Positions 8,973-17,924 are shown, counted from the stretch's first letter. The stretch is 64,000 nt of DNA from Gramella sp. MT6 (GCF_019357415.1 NZ_CP048410.1:3188501-3252500); one strand, 5' to 3'. The notes: generated by a model from the letters alone, not told the origin. Numbers and translations are program-made.

Positions 8973-9550
8973 AAAAGCAAACTCAAACTTTGATTGTAGT
9001 AATGGCTATAGCGTTATTATTGCCTGCACGCGCTGCGTGCCAGGGAATGCCCGTTTATGATAATACCAATTTTATCAGTCTGGTAAAATCCCTTGTAGAA
9101 TCAGCAAAACAGACAGCCAACCTGGTAAAGACGGTTAATTTTCTAAAAGCTCAAAAAGAGAATATAGAAAAGGTCAATAGTGTCATTCAGGATCTGAAGG
9201 CTGTTCGGGAGATCGGACGAAATAATCAGCGATTGATCAGCGTCATGCAGAATGACCTTCGAGACATTCTGGATTCTCCGTATATCGAACCCGATGAAGT
9301 AACCAGGGTCACAGAATCCTTTGATGCCGTGGTGGAAAACTCCCTGGCAACCATGGATTTTATCGATGAGATCTTATCCAGTGACCATTTAAAAATGAGT
9401 GATGCAGAGCGGGCCGAGGTATTAAAACAAAAAGAACTGGAAAGCCAGGAAATGGTGAATGATGTGCGCTTGAAAACCAGGCGTTACCAGGAGATCATAT
9501 CATTTCGGAAGATGCAGGACAGGATCAATAACCGGGAAACTGCTTTTTAA
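8969..9550 (+). CDS. traI: TraI-like exported T4SS protein (DUF4141, VirB5-like)
   Basis: A 193-residue protein with a clear signal peptide (hydrophobic residues 9-20, then CQG near 25-27) and an almost wholly helical, charged mature part rich in Lys, Glu and Gln, typical of VirB5-like periplasmic proteins. It lies between traG and a VirB6-like gene, the place of TraI (DUF4141) in Bacteroidota elements. The start overlaps traG by four bases, and its TAA stop shares one base with the ATG of traJ. A predicted role is assembly of the pilus or transfer channel. Confidence 0.75.
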   Translation: MKKQTQTLIVVMAIALLLPARAACQGMPVYDNTNFISLVKSLVESAKQTANLVKTVNFLKAQKENIEKVNSVIQDLKAVREIGRNNQRLISVMQNDLRDILDSPYIEPDEVTRVTESFDAVVENSLATMDFIDEILSSDHLKMSDAERAEVLKQKELESQEMVNDVRLKTRRYQEIISFRKMQDRINNRETAF

Positions 9551-10395
9551 TGACAGCTGTTGCCATCATATCCGCAGTAGGTCTGGAATATATTGATACT
9601 GTATTCCAGACGATTCAGAGTAGTGAGTTCTCGCAATACACTATAGTAGGAATGAAAACCTTAGCTGTTTTATTTTTCCTGGTCAACATTCTGAAGAAAT
9701 ATAATGAGGGTGTAGCGGAAAAAGATGGATATACCTGGGGTCTTAGTCCAGGTGAACTGGCAAAGAATTTTGCCGTGGTATTGCTGGTTATTTTCTCTAC
9801 TCAGATATTGGGATTTTTTGATGGGATCCTTGTAGCCATAGAGAATCAATACCGTGAAACTGCTCCTGCCCTCCTCCCCCTACAGATGCAGGAGATCCCG
9901 ATCGAAGAAGATGTATCCGCACTGGACGCGATGCGCAAAGCCATGGCCTTATTATATGAAGCACTGGTCACTCCATTATATGGTTTTAAAACTTTTGCAT
10001 TTCTGATCAGCCTGTTTTTATGGATCCTGGATTTGTTTATTTATCCTCTTTTCCTTGCGGAGCGCTATTTTATCCTGGGAATCATGCAGGCTTTCTTCCC
10101 TTTGATCCTTAGTCTTTCGGTATTTGAGAAATTCCGTTCGATGGCCTATAGCTTTTTCAGATTATATGCGGGAGTATATATGCTTGTTCCTGCTTTTTTT
10201 CTGGTCAATGTATTTATTAACGCGCTATATACGGAGATCAACACCAACTTCTGGCAGAACCTTTTCGGTACCGATTTCGGGAGTAATTTCTTTGCTCCGG
10301 TGGTGGAACTTGGATCAATTGGTTTTATCGTCTTTTTAAAATTCAAATTATACCGCCGCGCCATCTCCTTTACCCTGAGATTATTTACCAGCTAA
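9550..10395 (+). CDS. traJ: TraJ, VirB6/TrbL-like polytopic membrane protein
   Basis: The 281-residue product has about six hydrophobic segments (near 35-50, 72-95, 140-165, 175-205, 210-230 and 245-265). The family pattern is an N-terminal amphipathic region and a periplasmic loop ending in ALLPLQMQEIP. This is the VirB6-type component TraJ of Bacteroidota tra operons, which forms part of the inner-membrane DNA translocation channel. Translation should be coupled with traI through the TAATG overlap. No odd features were noted. Confidence 0.85.
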   Translation: MTAVAIISAVGLEYIDTVFQTIQSSEFSQYTIVGMKTLAVLFFLVNILKKYNEGVAEKDGYTWGLSPGELAKNFAVVLLVIFSTQILGFFDGILVAIENQYRETAPALLPLQMQEIPIEEDVSALDAMRKAMALLYEALVTPLYGFKTFAFLISLFLWILDLFIYPLFLAERYFILGIMQAFFPLILSLSVFEKFRSMAYSFFRLYAGVYMLVPAFFLVNVFINALYTEINTNFWQNLFGTDFGSNFFAPVVELGSIGFIVFLKFKLYRRAISFTLRLFTS

Positions 10396-10462
10396 AACCT
10401 TTGCCAGTTATGGAAAAGATAGATCAGAATAAGCAGATGTATAAACACTAAACACAAAAACT

Positions 10463-11077
10463 ATGAAAACTCCTTATAAAGATATTTATACCGTCTTAAA
10501 ACTCAACCGATTTATTGTATTAGCAATTGTTATAAGCGCACAAATATTTAGTGCTTTTGCCCTCTGGGTCACCTTCACAACGAATAAAAAAGCGTTGAAC
10601 TCTACTTTTGCCATTAACAATGACGGGAGTATTATTCCTTTAAAACTAGTCACCCAAAAAGAAAATTTTCAGGTGGAAGCATTAGCACATTTAGACCTGT
10701 TCCACACTTACTTCTACAACATTCACGCCACCAATTATGAGAAAAACCTTGAAAAGGCATTATGGTTGGGTAATGGTTCTGTTGCCGATCTATATCGCCA
10801 GAAAAAAGCCGAAGGTGTTTATAATCGTCTGCTTCAATATTCATTGGTACAAAAGGTCATCAGTATCGAATCGGACATCGAAGAAATGGATGATCATTAT
10901 AGGTTTAGAACAACTACCGTTTTTGAAATCAACCGAGGCTCTATTGTAGACACTTATGAACTTATTTCCACGGGAAAACTTATAACGGTAGACCGGCATT
11001 TTCCAAATAATCCTCATGGCCTCCTGATTACGGATTACTTTGAAAACAGTCTGAGAAAAATCGTTCCTGAATCTTAA
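10463..11077 (+). CDS. traK: TraK, VirB8-like conjugation protein
   Basis: A 204-residue bitopic protein: short cytoplasmic N-terminus, one transmembrane helix (about 18-38) and a periplasmic domain containing the FHTYFYNIHATNYEKNLEKAL segment typical of TraK in Bacteroidota elements. TraK is the VirB8 counterpart that links the inner-membrane platform to the outer complex. It follows traJ after 67 bases and precedes traM by eight. Its gene, traM and traN form the core-complex part of the operon. Confidence 0.88.
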   Translation: MKTPYKDIYTVLKLNRFIVLAIVISAQIFSAFALWVTFTTNKKALNSTFAINNDGSIIPLKLVTQKENFQVEALAHLDLFHTYFYNIHATNYEKNLEKALWLGNGSVADLYRQKKAEGVYNRLLQYSLVQKVISIESDIEEMDDHYRFRTTTVFEINRGSIVDTYELISTGKLITVDRHFPNNPHGLLITDYFENSLRKIVPES

Positions 11078-11085
11078 AACATATT

Positions 11086-12018
11086 ATGATGAAAATAGAA
11101 AAGAATAAGATCGTGGTTGGGAGTATCATCGCTATCACCATCATTTTTTTGATCTCTTATACGATCATGATCACAGGTGATGATCAAGATGAGGACAAGA
11201 ACCTAAAACAAACAACGGTTCCAGAGCTGCAGGAAGATCCACCTTCCTATGATTCGAAACTGGATGCCATCAACGATTTAAAAGAGGTAAGGGAGACCAA
11301 TGTCCCCAGTATTTATGATGAAAAACTGATGGATTCTCTGGGTTATTACGATGCAGAACTTCCCGAAAAGGAAAAACAGCACATCATCGATAGTATATAT
11401 TTTTTGGGAGAAAGAAGGTATGCGGAAGTAAGTGCGGTGGCTGCCCGGTCTAAAAAATCAATTCCCAGGAAAATTCAAAGGACAGATACTTCAGCAATTC
11501 GGGAGGAAGTGAAGATCCAGGCTAAAGAGATGGGACTGGAGCACCAGCTTTTCTTTGCATCCAATCCTAAATCAAACAACATTGCTGCTTCTGAAACTAC
11601 CGATTCGGAAATTTTAGCTGTAGTCGATGGTACCCAGGTAGTCAGGTCTAATTCCCGGCTCCGTTTACGGCTGGAACAGGATGCGATTATTGGCAATAAG
11701 CCGGTCCCAAAGAATACCCCCATTTTTGGTTTTGTAAGTTTTCGGCCTAACCGGGTGCTTATCGAAATAGAGAATTTAAAACATCAACCAACCGCATTAA
11801 AAGCTTTTGATCTACAGGATGGAAGTGAAGGTATTTATGTGGAAAATAATTTTCGTGAGGAAGCCACTACCGAAGTCCTGGATGATCTTTTAGGAGAGAT
11901 CAATATTCCCAGTGTGCCACAGGTAAGTGGTATAGGCAAGCTCTTAAAAACCAAAAATCGTAATGTAAAAGTTACGGTCCTGAATAACTATAAACTCATA
12001 TTAAAACCAGGCTTATAA
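11086..12018 (+). CDS. traM: TraM, VirB10-like core-complex protein
   Basis: The 310-residue product has one transmembrane helix (about 12-30), an acidic, disordered segment (35-160) and a C-terminal domain (about 190-310). The latter has the GTQVVRSNSRLRLRL and IGNKPVPKNTPIFGFV signature of Bacteroidota TraM. It spans the periplasm and corresponds to VirB10, transducing energy between the membranes. Here it is shorter than the 400-450 residues common in gut Bacteroides elements. The gene lies directly after traK. Confidence 0.85.
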   Translation: MMKIEKNKIVVGSIIAITIIFLISYTIMITGDDQDEDKNLKQTTVPELQEDPPSYDSKLDAINDLKEVRETNVPSIYDEKLMDSLGYYDAELPEKEKQHIIDSIYFLGERRYAEVSAVAARSKKSIPRKIQRTDTSAIREEVKIQAKEMGLEHQLFFASNPKSNNIAASETTDSEILAVVDGTQVVRSNSRLRLRLEQDAIIGNKPVPKNTPIFGFVSFRPNRVLIEIENLKHQPTALKAFDLQDGSEGIYVENNFREEATTEVLDDLLGEINIPSVPQVSGIGKLLKTKNRNVKVTVLNNYKLILKPGL

Positions 12019-12046
12019 ATTTCTGGTATAATTTAAACTCTTGGTC

Positions 12047-12880
12047 ATGAAAACATATCTTCTTATTTCCGCGATCCTTTTAACAGGCATCCAACTTTAT
12101 TCTCAAAAGGCAGAACGCTTGGACACGATTTTTGCCAATGAACACAAAAACGTGGCCTTATTTTTTCCGCAGCCTATCAGCCAGGGTATTACAGGTGCCA
12201 GCCATTTTGTTTTCACCCATAACAGGGAAAGACAACAATATTTCGGCTTATTACAGGCTAAACCAGGGACTGAGAGTAATCTTCTGGTAATAGATGCTGG
12301 AGGTTCGGTGTACTCTTATATCCTTAAGTATAGGAAGGACCTCTCCAGATTAAACTATTTTATCCAGGGTACAGAACGTATAGGCACTGAAAAGCGTGAT
12401 CTGCCAGCCCCTTTTAAGGATATAGAACCAAAACCAAACCAGCTCGACAGAGAAACCCATTATCGAAATTTTTGTTTCTATCTACTGAATAAAAAGGAAC
12501 GGATTGGTAGGGTAAAGAAAAGAAACCAGGGCATCATATTAAGTGTTGAAAATATAGTTTTTAACCAGAACGAACTGTATTTTGTAATTCAGATTGAAAA
12601 CCAATCCAGCCTGGATTATGATGTCAATTTTCTAAATCTGTCTGTGACTACCAGGCAAAAGGGAAAGAAAAAATCGATGCAATCACTTAAAAAAGACCCT
12701 GTATTCGCCTATAAAGCTCCTACGAAAATTAAAAAAGGTCACACTGCTCGATTGGTGTATGTATTTCCTAAGTTTTCTCTGAGTAACGACCGGCAGGTAT
12801 TACTGGAGCTCAACGAAGGAAAGGGTGAAAGGGATGTGGTATTAAAAATTTCTCATCGATTTATAAATAATCCTAATTGA
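12047..12880 (+). CDS. traN: TraN, VirB9-like core-complex protein (DUF4138)
   Basis: The 277-residue protein starts at the ATG 12047; a TTG six bases earlier is possible but adds only two residues. It has a signal peptide (residues 1-18, ending LYSQ) and the DTIFANEHKNVALFFPQPI and NRERQQYFGLLQA segments characteristic of TraN/DUF4138. TraN is the periplasmic/outer-membrane VirB9 counterpart. It is the last tra gene recognised; TraO, TraP and TraQ are absent here. The next gene is convergent, with an imperfect inverted repeat at about 12894-12917 between them. Confidence 0.85.
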   Translation: MKTYLLISAILLTGIQLYSQKAERLDTIFANEHKNVALFFPQPISQGITGASHFVFTHNRERQQYFGLLQAKPGTESNLLVIDAGGSVYSYILKYRKDLSRLNYFIQGTERIGTEKRDLPAPFKDIEPKPNQLDRETHYRNFCFYLLNKKERIGRVKKRNQGIILSVENIVFNQNELYFVIQIENQSSLDYDVNFLNLSVTTRQKGKKKSMQSLKKDPVFAYKAPTKIKKGHTARLVYVFPKFSLSNDRQVLLELNEGKGERDVVLKISHRFINNPN

Positions 12881-12910
12881 AAACCAACTGACTATCCGAA
12901 ATCAGGATTT

Positions 12911-13888
12911 TCAGATAGACCACTTTATATCTTTTAGTCTGGATCCGATATTCATCAAAGATTGCAATACTTCTTTTTCGTCTGGTAGTTCTCCGGTTAG
13001 TAATTCCCTAAATTGACCATTATAAGTTGGGCTTAAACTTTCCCAAACCTTCTCGGTATTTTTAAAAAACAAGGATTCTAACGGGTGTTTGGACAACCAT
13101 TCTTTATCTGTGGGAATAGCTTTATCATCATCTTTCCCTACCTGCAAAAGCATTACTTCAAAATCATCTGATTTTAGGAATAACGAAATTTTATACTCCT
13201 GCAGTAACTGGTGTAAATCGTAGGTATGTCGGATCTTATTTTTTAAATCCTCTAAAGGATTCTCCGTATATGAAAATCTTACCAGGCTAATGATTTTTTC
13301 GCAAAAGGTTCGTTCGATGCTTATTGCCGTTAAATTAAAAGGTTCAAGTTGATATTCTTTTATAAGGTCCTGATTGTTTGTGGTCGCAATAAACTGTGTG
13401 ATCATTGAGTGCACGCTGACTTTTTGCGACGGGTAAGATCTGCCTAAGCTGGAAACTTCCAAAACAATCTGGTCCCGAACCTGCCCATATATACCTTTTA
13501 CCCCTACTTTATCATAACCGTACACCAACTTTCTAATCTTGCCTTTTTTATTTTCCAGGGGGTGATCAGGAACAAGCTTCATTTCTGATTCCAACACACT
13601 GGTGACCTTCTTAAGTTTTCTTTTTATAGAGTTATCTGTTTCTCCATTTTCTTTTATGACAACGAGATCAATATCCTCGGAAAACCGTTGAATGATACCA
13701 TAGCATTTAGATAGCGAAGTTCCTCCCTTGAAAACGGCAATATCTTTGGAGTTGGGATCCGTAAAGATAATTTTAAGGGCAAAGGTCACCCAATAATCTT
13801 TTTCTACATAGATTTCAGAAATTCCGAAATGGTGGGCAGTGGCCACGATGGCACCTTCAAAAGCGGCTTTATAGTGATGTAATTTCAT
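12911..13888 (-). CDS. abiEii: AbiEii-type nucleotidyltransferase toxin
   Basis: The 325-residue product has the nucleotidyltransferase motif I GGTSLSK (residues 55-61) followed by S-E-D-I-D-L with D72 and D74. A later basic motif (FCEKIISLVRF) is also typical of the AbiEii/AbiGii family. AbiEii toxins are GTP-preferring or CTP-type nucleotidyltransferases; some add nucleotides to tRNA acceptor ends and cause growth arrest on phage infection. The gene shares one base with the stop of the antitoxin gene upstream, so they form an operon read antitoxin first. It sits between the tra and mob modules of the element. Family assignment is strong; the biochemical target here is unknown. Confidence 0.9.
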   Translation of the reverse strand: MKLHHYKAAFEGAIVATAHHFGISEIYVEKDYWVTFALKIIFTDPNSKDIAVFKGGTSLSKCYGIIQRFSEDIDLVVIKENGETDNSIKRKLKKVTSVLESEMKLVPDHPLENKKGKIRKLVYGYDKVGVKGIYGQVRDQIVLEVSSLGRSYPSQKVSVHSMITQFIATTNNQDLIKEYQLEPFNLTAISIERTFCEKIISLVRFSYTENPLEDLKNKIRHTYDLHQLLQEYKISLFLKSDDFEVMLLQVGKDDDKAIPTDKEWLSKHPLESLFFKNTEKVWESLSPTYNGQFRELLTGELPDEKEVLQSLMNIGSRLKDIKWSI

Positions 13889-14610
13889 TAAGAAATATTC
13901 CAGTTTGAGATTGTAGGTAAGATGCTTTTGGATAAGCCAAATTTATAAGTACTCAGATAATTGATACTGCCTTTAAGTGATGTACTGAAGGAATTTAAAG
14001 AAAGAGCTTCAAGGATGGCACCTAACAGTGCTCTCACTTTTGGAGGATATGCTTTGGCAATAGCAATCAGATTATTTTTCTCTACATCAGTAAGCTCCTG
14101 AATTTTTTTTCTTAAAAAGGTGATTCCCCTTTTTTTATCCATATCCGGAATATTTTTAAAATCTTTTATAACGTCTAATAATTGAAGTAACGATACATTG
14201 TTTTCTTCAACGGGCACATACGCTTTTGCAGGTTTAATGACAAGATTACCTATTTTGGCTTTGATCTCTTTGTTACCTGCTACCCTTACCACATTCGATA
14301 TTTGAGTAGTCAATCCCAGTTCATTATATAGTCGCAATCCGGTAACGTATGCAATCTGTTTGTCCTTTTCAAAGAGATACAAGTCAAGTAATGTGGTTTC
14401 TCTGGGCTTTAATTCCCCAAAAGCAGTTTGTTTAGGTCTGTAATATACCCCATTTTTATATCTCCTGATTACATTATCCTCCACTAATCGGCTTAATGCC
14501 TTTGCAGCAGCCAGGAATTCATTTGGAGGAATTCCAAGGGTATCATAGGTAAAAACCTCTCCTGAATCTAACTTATTAATTTTACTTTTAATGGATGCTG
14601 CAATATTCAT
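13888..14610 (-). CDS. abiEi: AbiEi-type antitoxin/regulator (DUF6088)
   Basis: A 240-residue protein with an N-terminal winged-helix domain (about 1-65, GEVFTYDTLG and RLVEDNVIRRYKNGVYY). A C-terminal antitoxin region contains LYNELGLTTQISNVV and PPKVRALLGAILEAL. This is the DUF6088 cognate of AbiEii toxins. AbiE is a type IV toxin-antitoxin system: the antitoxin does not bind the toxin directly and also represses its own promoter through inverted repeats. A promoter and an inverted repeat lie just upstream. Gene overlap with the toxin is one base. Confidence 0.85.
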   Translation of the reverse strand: MNIAASIKSKINKLDSGEVFTYDTLGIPPNEFLAAAKALSRLVEDNVIRRYKNGVYYRPKQTAFGELKPRETTLLDLYLFEKDKQIAYVTGLRLYNELGLTTQISNVVRVAGNKEIKAKIGNLVIKPAKAYVPVEENNVSLLQLLDVIKDFKNIPDMDKKRGITFLRKKIQELTDVEKNNLIAIAKAYPPKVRALLGAILEALSLNSFSTSLKGSINYLSTYKFGLSKSILPTISNWNIS

Positions 14611-14617
14611 AGTACCG

Positions 14618-14671
14618 CAAAGATAATCTTAAAACTGAATTAGGTCAAGTTTTTTCTGGTTTTTACTTGAC
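14618..14671 (-). promoter_or_regulatory. abiE promoter with inverted repeat
   Basis: On the minus strand TATCTTTG (14618-14625) forms the -7 box and TTG (14646-14648) the -33 box, separated by 20 bases. The inverted repeat GTCAAG (14644-14649) and CTTGAC (14666-14671), 16 bases apart, overlaps the -33 box. AbiEi proteins repress their own operon via inverted repeats, so this is a good operator candidate. Confidence 0.65.
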
Positions 14672-14691
14672 AAAGTATAATATTATTGTAA

Positions 14692-16272
14692 TTATTTAAA
14701 AATTGATTTAGCTTCCTGATAAATTCTTTCAAAATTCATTTCCAAATCGGTTGAAGAGAACTCTTTAGCTGCTCCAGGAAGCTCCCTTAAAATCCTTTGT
14801 AATTTAAACTGTACTTTTTTATCCTTCCCATCAGCATAGGTAATGAACTCACCCTGTTTCAATCGAAAAAAAGCATCTGCTCTAATTTTCGGAATTTCAT
14901 TTTCCCCGGTAATCACTCGTGTATCGAAATTCAGATTATGGCCACTACTCACACTCTTAGTAGGATCCTTTATAATCTCGAAGAAACGTTCATAATATTT
15001 AGCGGTGTCAGGATCATTAACCTTCCCAAAGAACTGGTAAGACAGATTGCTTAGTATAGCTTTACTGGCCTTATCTCCGTACATCATGTCATTCTGGATC
15101 TTATCCTGCATCACATATATCGTGGCAATATCATAACTTCTCAAAGTAGCCGGAATGCGGTGCATATTCAGTAAGCGTAAGGTAGGTGCTTCTTCCATCA
15201 ATAGAAATGACGGATTGGAATTACGTACACTCATTTGTTTGGTAATGGTATGGATGATGGCTGCAATTACCGCAGAATAGGAAGATTCAAATTTAGGGTT
15301 ATTCACAACGGAAATTACTGCGGGGTTTTCGGGATTATTTATATTTAAAGGAACGTCATCTGCAGACAGGGCCATAAATATACTTTGGGTACTGATCCGT
15401 TTTAGGGCATTAGCCAGGGTACTCTTTACCCCTGCAGTCTGTCTTTCTGAATCTTTACCGCTAATAAAGGCATCTGCCATCGCCCTGGAGGTCCTGTTCG
15501 AATCCAGGAAAGCTATAAGGCTCTCTGTGTCCAGAAACTGATATATTGCGATTAAATGGGGCAATGAACAATATTGTGGATAGGATGTTTTCAATTTCCA
15601 GATCATCCCTCCTATTAAACCTTCTGCAGCATCATTAAAGAATTTTGTGGTTCCGCTTGTGCCTGACTCCTTCTGTTCTAATAGATTCTCAATGAGAACT
15701 CTGGAAATTTCATTGACGCTCTCTTCATTTTCCAGATAGCGGGGTGCAATCGGATTGACCCGGTGGATAATCTTATCAAAGGAAATGATCTTAAAAGGAA
15801 TATCTGAATCCTTAAAAAGCGGATAAGCCATTTCGGTAAGTTCAAAATCCTTATAATCATGGATTACTCCACAAAAAGTGTATTGCTGAAAATGCTTTAG
15901 AAAACCATAGACCACACTTTCCGTTTTTCCACTACCGGCAGAACCGATGACGGATGCCCCGCGTTTGATATTAGCAATCTTAAAATCTTTACTACTGGTT
16001 TTAAAATTTACCTGATACTTCCTCGCAACCTTATCCTTTATTTCAGTGGAATGACAGAAAACATAGAAAACCGTATTGATTAATAACAAGGGGCTACCCA
16101 CATACAATAGGCCTTCTATAATCAGCTGGGGATAAAAGCAGTAAAGAATAAATCCTATTAGCAAAAGTGAATTGATCAAAAATGCATATCTGGAAATACG
16201 GTATAAACCGTAGAAAAGCAGACTACAAAAAATGACGATTATGGTGGTATTTACAATGTTGAATTCTTCCAT
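14692..16272 (-). CDS. mobC: Type IV coupling protein (VirD4/TraG family), MobC of Bacteroidota
   Basis: The 526-residue protein has two N-terminal transmembrane segments (about 10-28 and 33-70), a Walker A motif GSAGSGKTES at 110-119, and a Walker B of the form FLLMEEAPTL at about 350. This is the coupling ATPase that brings the relaxase-DNA complex to the T4SS. It follows the relaxase gene after 19 bases in the order mobA-like, mobB, mobC. It is somewhat shorter than the 600-670 residues of gut Bacteroides MobC, with a compact C-terminus. The AbiE operon promoter begins just beyond its stop. Confidence 0.88.
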   Translation of the reverse strand: MEEFNIVNTTIIVIFCSLLFYGLYRISRYAFLINSLLLIGFILYCFYPQLIIEGLLYVGSPLLLINTVFYVFCHSTEIKDKVARKYQVNFKTSSKDFKIANIKRGASVIGSAGSGKTESVVYGFLKHFQQYTFCGVIHDYKDFELTEMAYPLFKDSDIPFKIISFDKIIHRVNPIAPRYLENEESVNEISRVLIENLLEQKESGTSGTTKFFNDAAEGLIGGMIWKLKTSYPQYCSLPHLIAIYQFLDTESLIAFLDSNRTSRAMADAFISGKDSERQTAGVKSTLANALKRISTQSIFMALSADDVPLNINNPENPAVISVVNNPKFESSYSAVIAAIIHTITKQMSVRNSNPSFLLMEEAPTLRLLNMHRIPATLRSYDIATIYVMQDKIQNDMMYGDKASKAILSNLSYQFFGKVNDPDTAKYYERFFEIIKDPTKSVSSGHNLNFDTRVITGENEIPKIRADAFFRLKQGEFITYADGKDKKVQFKLQRILRELPGAAKEFSSTDLEMNFERIYQEAKSIFK

Positions 16273-16291
16273 ATCATTTATATTATTTCAT

Positions 16292-17323
16292 TTAAATTCC
16301 GATAGAGCTTGATTTAACTGCTATATCCACTCCCCTTCTCAACCGGTTAAGAACTTTTAAAGCCAACTGGGCTTTATTGGTTGGGATGTTTGGCATCATA
16401 GGCATTCCGGTTTCTTTTAGCATTTTCATGGCAATTGCTTTTTCACTGGTTGGCAGTTTCATCAAATTTGAAAAATAACTTCTAGGGTTTTTAATGAACT
16501 CTTTCCTGGCAGTATAGGTTTCCACAAAATTTCGTTGATATCCGAAGTTCTTATCGAATGTTTTTTCAGCTTTTCCAAAGAATTTATCACGATCAAAACC
16601 CCGTTTGACTGTTTTCCCATTCAACTCAACCTTCGATGCTTTGTATTTGCTACCGGGAGATAAGCTATACTTATTCGAAGCATCCCTGCGGCTCACTATA
16701 ATATGGATATGGCTTTGGTTCCCTTCTTTGGGCATTCCCTGTACAATTCGTTGCCCCTCTTGTTTATGGGGAGCTGCTTTTTCCAGTTTATTGATCTCCC
16801 GTTTCATCTGAGCAATATTCCCAGGTTGTTCTCCGCGCTCCACTTTTTGGATATCATTTTTTAGTTGAAGTATTTTGGTAGCAAAGGGCTGATTTTCCCG
16901 TACCTGTGTATCGGTGCCTTTAAAAAATCGTTGATGTTCAATTTTGGCGTAGTATTTTATATCATCAATATTGACCGGTCGGCCATTGAGTTCACGATTA
17001 AAAGAAGCCACATAATCTTTCATCACTGCACGAGTATATTTTTTTAGATCTTCGCTGTTGTTTTTCAACCTGTTCAACTCGTATTTTGAAGGGCTTATCG
17101 TAATAGAATAAAACCTTGGTTCCGTTTTTTCCAGTTTAGCGGTATTGGCATCAATTTCCCGGACTACTTCCTCCGCTGAAACTTGGTCCCCATATTGATT
17201 AAAGAAGTATTCCCTATCCTGCGAATCCAGTCCCTGGTTTTCCTTTTCCAGGTAGTCCACAAAGTCGGCTGAACCCTGAGAATAATTCCCTCCTAATTTT
17301 TGTGCTGTGATGGTGATATACAT
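16292..17323 (-). CDS. mobB: MobB relaxase (DUF5712 family)
   Basis: A 343-residue protein beginning MYITITAQKLG with an HIHIIVS motif placing metal-binding histidines at 205 and 207, the His-hydrophobe-His core of HUH relaxases. Candidate nicking tyrosines lie near Y40 and Y44 (REYFFNQYGD). It matches the Bacteroidota MobB relaxase group (DUF5712), which nicks one strand at oriT and stays covalently bound to the transferred DNA. A coiled segment (about 150-190) and a basic C-terminus follow. It is cotranscribed with the small protein upstream and the coupling protein downstream. Confidence 0.85.
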   Translation of the reverse strand: MYITITAQKLGGNYSQGSADFVDYLEKENQGLDSQDREYFFNQYGDQVSAEEVVREIDANTAKLEKTEPRFYSITISPSKYELNRLKNNSEDLKKYTRAVMKDYVASFNRELNGRPVNIDDIKYYAKIEHQRFFKGTDTQVRENQPFATKILQLKNDIQKVERGEQPGNIAQMKREINKLEKAAPHKQEGQRIVQGMPKEGNQSHIHIIVSRRDASNKYSLSPGSKYKASKVELNGKTVKRGFDRDKFFGKAEKTFDKNFGYQRNFVETYTARKEFIKNPRSYFSNLMKLPTSEKAIAMKMLKETGMPMMPNIPTNKAQLALKVLNRLRRGVDIAVKSSSIGI

Positions 17324-17333
17324 CTTTAATAAT

Positions 17334-17723
17334 TTATGAGTCTTGTTGATTTCGTTCTTGATATTTGGGTTGTTTTTCTTCCGTATTTTTCTTCTCCAGG
17401 ATCAGGGGTTGTTTTTTAGGTTCAGCTTCCTGGAACAAAGATTGCATCATGGCTACCGTTGGTTTGGTTTGTCCTTTCTCAATATCTTTTAAGATAGCGA
17501 TGACTCCATTGATCCTTTTCTTGATCAGGTTTTCCAGGGTTTGCATTTTAGGGCCCATAGATTCCGTTGGAGAAATTCCATTATCCTCAAAAAACTCCAG
17601 CATTAAAAGCAAGGTCATGGATTTTGACATAGAAAGTTTTTTGCAATAGCTGTTGAATTTCTTTGCAACGGAAGCCTTCAGACTTATGCTCTTAAACCGT
17701 TCATATTCATATCCTTTATCCAT
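17334..17723 (-). CDS. BfmA/BtgA-type mobilisation accessory protein
   Basis: The 129-residue product has an N-terminal half with KSISLKASVAKKFNSYCKKLSMSKSMTLLLML, typical of BfmA/BtgA relaxosome proteins of Bacteroidota, and a charged Lys/Glu/Gln-rich tail (about 95-129). Such proteins bind oriT and help the relaxase. It is the first gene of the mob operon and lies next to the candidate oriT. A repeated quasi-palindrome touches its start codon, so it or the relaxase may control its own transcription. Confidence 0.72.
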   Translation of the reverse strand: MDKGYEYERFKSISLKASVAKKFNSYCKKLSMSKSMTLLLMLEFFEDNGISPTESMGPKMQTLENLIKKRINGVIAILKDIEKGQTKPTVAMMQSLFQEAEPKKQPLILEKKNTEEKQPKYQERNQQDS

Positions 17724-17780
17724 TTTTCCGTGAAAATTTTGTTGATTTTACTGGGCTGTGAAGTTTTTTCCGTGAAAAAA
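17723..17780. promoter_or_regulatory. Two quasi-palindromes 42 bp apart at the mob operon start
   Basis: The 14-base string TTTTTCCGTGAAAA occurs at 17723-17736 and again at 17765-17778. Each is nearly palindromic (T-tract plus C, CGT centre, G plus A-tract). The 42-base spacing equals four helical turns, so a protein could bind both on the same face of the DNA. The first copy touches the mobA-like start codon. Operator or relaxosome-accessory binding sites are the likely roles; no good promoter box was identified here. Confidence 0.5.
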
Positions 17781-17861
17781 TGACTTCAAAAAGCTCTAAA
17801 CCTAAATTAATTTAACTTTAATTGATTGATTATCAATTAATTAGTGTTGTAAGCCAGATAT

Positions 17862-17924
17862 ATAACGCGGCTTTGCCCGTTATCCTCTTGCTATTCCTTT
17901 TCGTCCCGCCAGGCGGGACGAAAA
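17862..17924. other. Candidate oriT: two inverted repeats next to the mob genes
   Basis: The segment between the mob operon and radC holds ATAACG (17862-17867) with CGTTAT (17878-17883), and then a perfect 13-base inverted repeat, TTTTCGTCCCGCC (17898-17910) and its complement (17912-17924), with one base between the arms. G+C here is much higher than in the surrounding DNA. oriT regions are usually hairpin-rich, non-coding and beside the relaxase operon, which all apply. The nick site cannot be fixed from sequence. Confidence 0.45.

Noticed and set aside
10410..10451. A 13-codon open frame (MEKIDQNKQMYKH) between traJ and traK, a possible tiny TraL.
   Set aside because: Too short, no conserved segment and no family match known to me; likely chance.
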